From: Burkholderia pyrrocinia
Lineage (GTDB): Bacteria; Pseudomonadota; Gammaproteobacteria; Burkholderiales; Burkholderiaceae
Length of the DNA stretch: 64,000 nucleotides
Reading direction: 5' to 3'
NCBI RefSeq assembly: GCF_003330765.1
Contig: NZ_CP024903.1
Coordinates: 2,790,001 to 2,854,000 of the forward strand
A program made the position numbers and the translations under genes. The notes under the pieces were generated by a model. That model was not told the origin of the DNA. It did no database searches and saw only the letters and a program-made list of their open reading frames with translations. Shown one piece after another: positions 63,537 through 64,000 of the stretch; within the stretch, counting starts at the first letter, position 1, and each line of letters starts with the position of its first letter.

Positions 63537-63737
63537 TCAGTTGTACCCGAGAATCGCCACCGCCGCGACATCCGGCCGATCGAGCGTCTTCCCGACGAGC
63601 GACGTCATCGGCTCCTGCAGCACGGCCTGATACGACGTCACGCGCGCCTCTTCCGATACGCCCGCTTCGTCCGATACCGGTTCGTCGAACGCATCGAAAC
63701 CACTGAAAAACGCCGGTTGTTTCTGCGAAAAAGTCAT
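63537..63737 (-). CDS. Small acidic protein of unknown function
   Basis: 66 aa, beginning 'MTFSQKQPAFFSGFDAFDEP' and ending 'VAAVAILGYN'. It is acidic, without membrane segment or Cys. AAAGGAG stands 5 nt before ATG 63737, a strong ribosome site that supports a real gene. I do not recognise the family. It lies 29 nt downstream of the DUF3422 gene on the same strand, so it is likely co-transcribed with it. A short peptide with an acidic middle could be a modified-peptide precursor, but no maturation enzyme is visible. Confidence 0.5.
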   Translation of the reverse strand: MTFSQKQPAFFSGFDAFDEPVSDEAGVSEEARVTSYQAVLQEPMTSLVGKTLDRPDVAAVAILGYN

Positions 63738-63766
63738 CTCCACTCCTTTGATATGTCGTTGATGTT

Positions 63767-64000
63767 CTAGCTTGCCTGCTTCAACGTCGCCGCATGCACG
63801 GGCGCGCCGTCATGCGCGATCTCCGCACGCGCAAGCTGCACGCGCGTGCGCCGCGTGATGTGAATCACCGCGAACACGACCGGCGCAATCAGCAAGCCTT
63901 CCGCCAGCTCCGGATCGACCGGCAGGTTCATCACGTGCAGCGCCTTGAACGCCGCCGTCGCGAGCGACAGCACGTAGTACGAAATGGCCGCCACCGACAG
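63767..64000 (-). CDS. DUF3422-family membrane protein (partial, C-terminal end)
   Basis: 77 residues up to the window edge; the N-terminal part lies to the right outside the window. The segment 'LSVAAISYYVLSLATAAFKAL' followed by a second hydrophobic stretch 'EGLLIAPVVFAVIHITRRTRV' matches the two C-terminal membrane helices of DUF3422 proteins, as does the basic end after them. DUF3422 proteins have a large cytoplasmic part and unknown function. The tail 'QLARAEIAHDGAPVHAATLKQAS' is longer than in typical members. Confidence 0.7.
   Translation of the reverse strand: MSVAAISYYVLSLATAAFKALHVMNLPVDPELAEGLLIAPVVFAVIHITRRTRVQLARAEIAHDGAPVHAATLKQAS

Overview
The window is GC-rich DNA from a betaproteobacterium, most likely a Burkholderia (cepacia-complex-like) chromosome or chromid. 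The evidence is a very high third-position GC, dense catabolic and transport operons each with its own LysR/LuxR/DeoR regulator, a DUF3138-type and a classical trimeric porin, a Tat-exported phosphocholine phospholipase C and an orphan VgrG island. I saw no rRNA, tRNA, CRISPR array, insertion sequence or phage gene. Both ends cut through genes.

Layout. 0-8.2 kb: the 5' part of an ExeM/NucH-type secreted nuclease gene, then a Cu(I)/Ag(I) efflux operon reading leftward (copL-like gene, cusC, cusB carrying a fused CusF domain, cusA, and a separate cusF-like gene). 8.2-10.8 kb: a glutathione S-transferase gene divergent from an HxlR regulator, then two small proteins of unknown role. 10.9-27.2 kb: a large catabolic and transport block that appears to handle polyamine, guanidino or acylated amine compounds. 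It holds an MFS carrier, a C45 peptidase, a DUF3138 porin, an orphan PotF-like binding protein, a YtcJ-like amidohydrolase, two paralogous LuxR-type regulators, a LysR regulator, a second MFS carrier, a PuuB-like FAD oxidase, a cupin, a guanidinobutyrase/agmatinase and an aldehyde dehydrogenase. Three of its intergenic regions carry a related GC-rich inverted repeat. 27.2-31.3 kb: a chemoreceptor followed by motA and motB. 31.4-33.9 kb: a one-domain ModE-like regulator flanked by a DUF2325 gene and a molybdopterin-binding-fold gene, each preceded by the same 9-6-9 ModE-type palindrome.

33.9-40.2 kb: DeoR regulator and MgtC-type membrane protein, then a choline-binding protein, a HAD phosphatase, a small lipoprotein, a heptamer tandem repeat and a phospholipase C; together these suggest phosphatidylcholine breakdown and choline scavenging. 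40.3-44.9 kb: M24 peptidase-like protein, trans-aconitate methyltransferase-like protein, a lysR remnant, and a lower-GC two-gene cassette (nucleotidyltransferase plus winged-helix protein, AbiE-like) with direct repeats upstream; then a GNAT acetyltransferase. 44.9-50.4 kb: an amidase, DUF3311, sodium:solute symporter and porin module with a divergent LysR regulator. 50.5-53.4 kb: potGHI polyamine ABC permease genes without a binding-protein gene. 53.9-56.7 kb: cynT-cynS-deaminase with divergent cynR.

56.9-63.5 kb: an orphan type VI secretion island: vgrG, DUF4123 adaptor, two tandem exported DUF3304 proteins (probable immunity) and a DUF2235 (Tle1-like) effector. In this effector the expected catalytic Ser and His are replaced by Asp and Gln, and its 5' part is unusually AT-rich. 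This is the most unusual locus in the window. The right edge has a small unknown gene and the C-terminal end of a DUF3422 protein.
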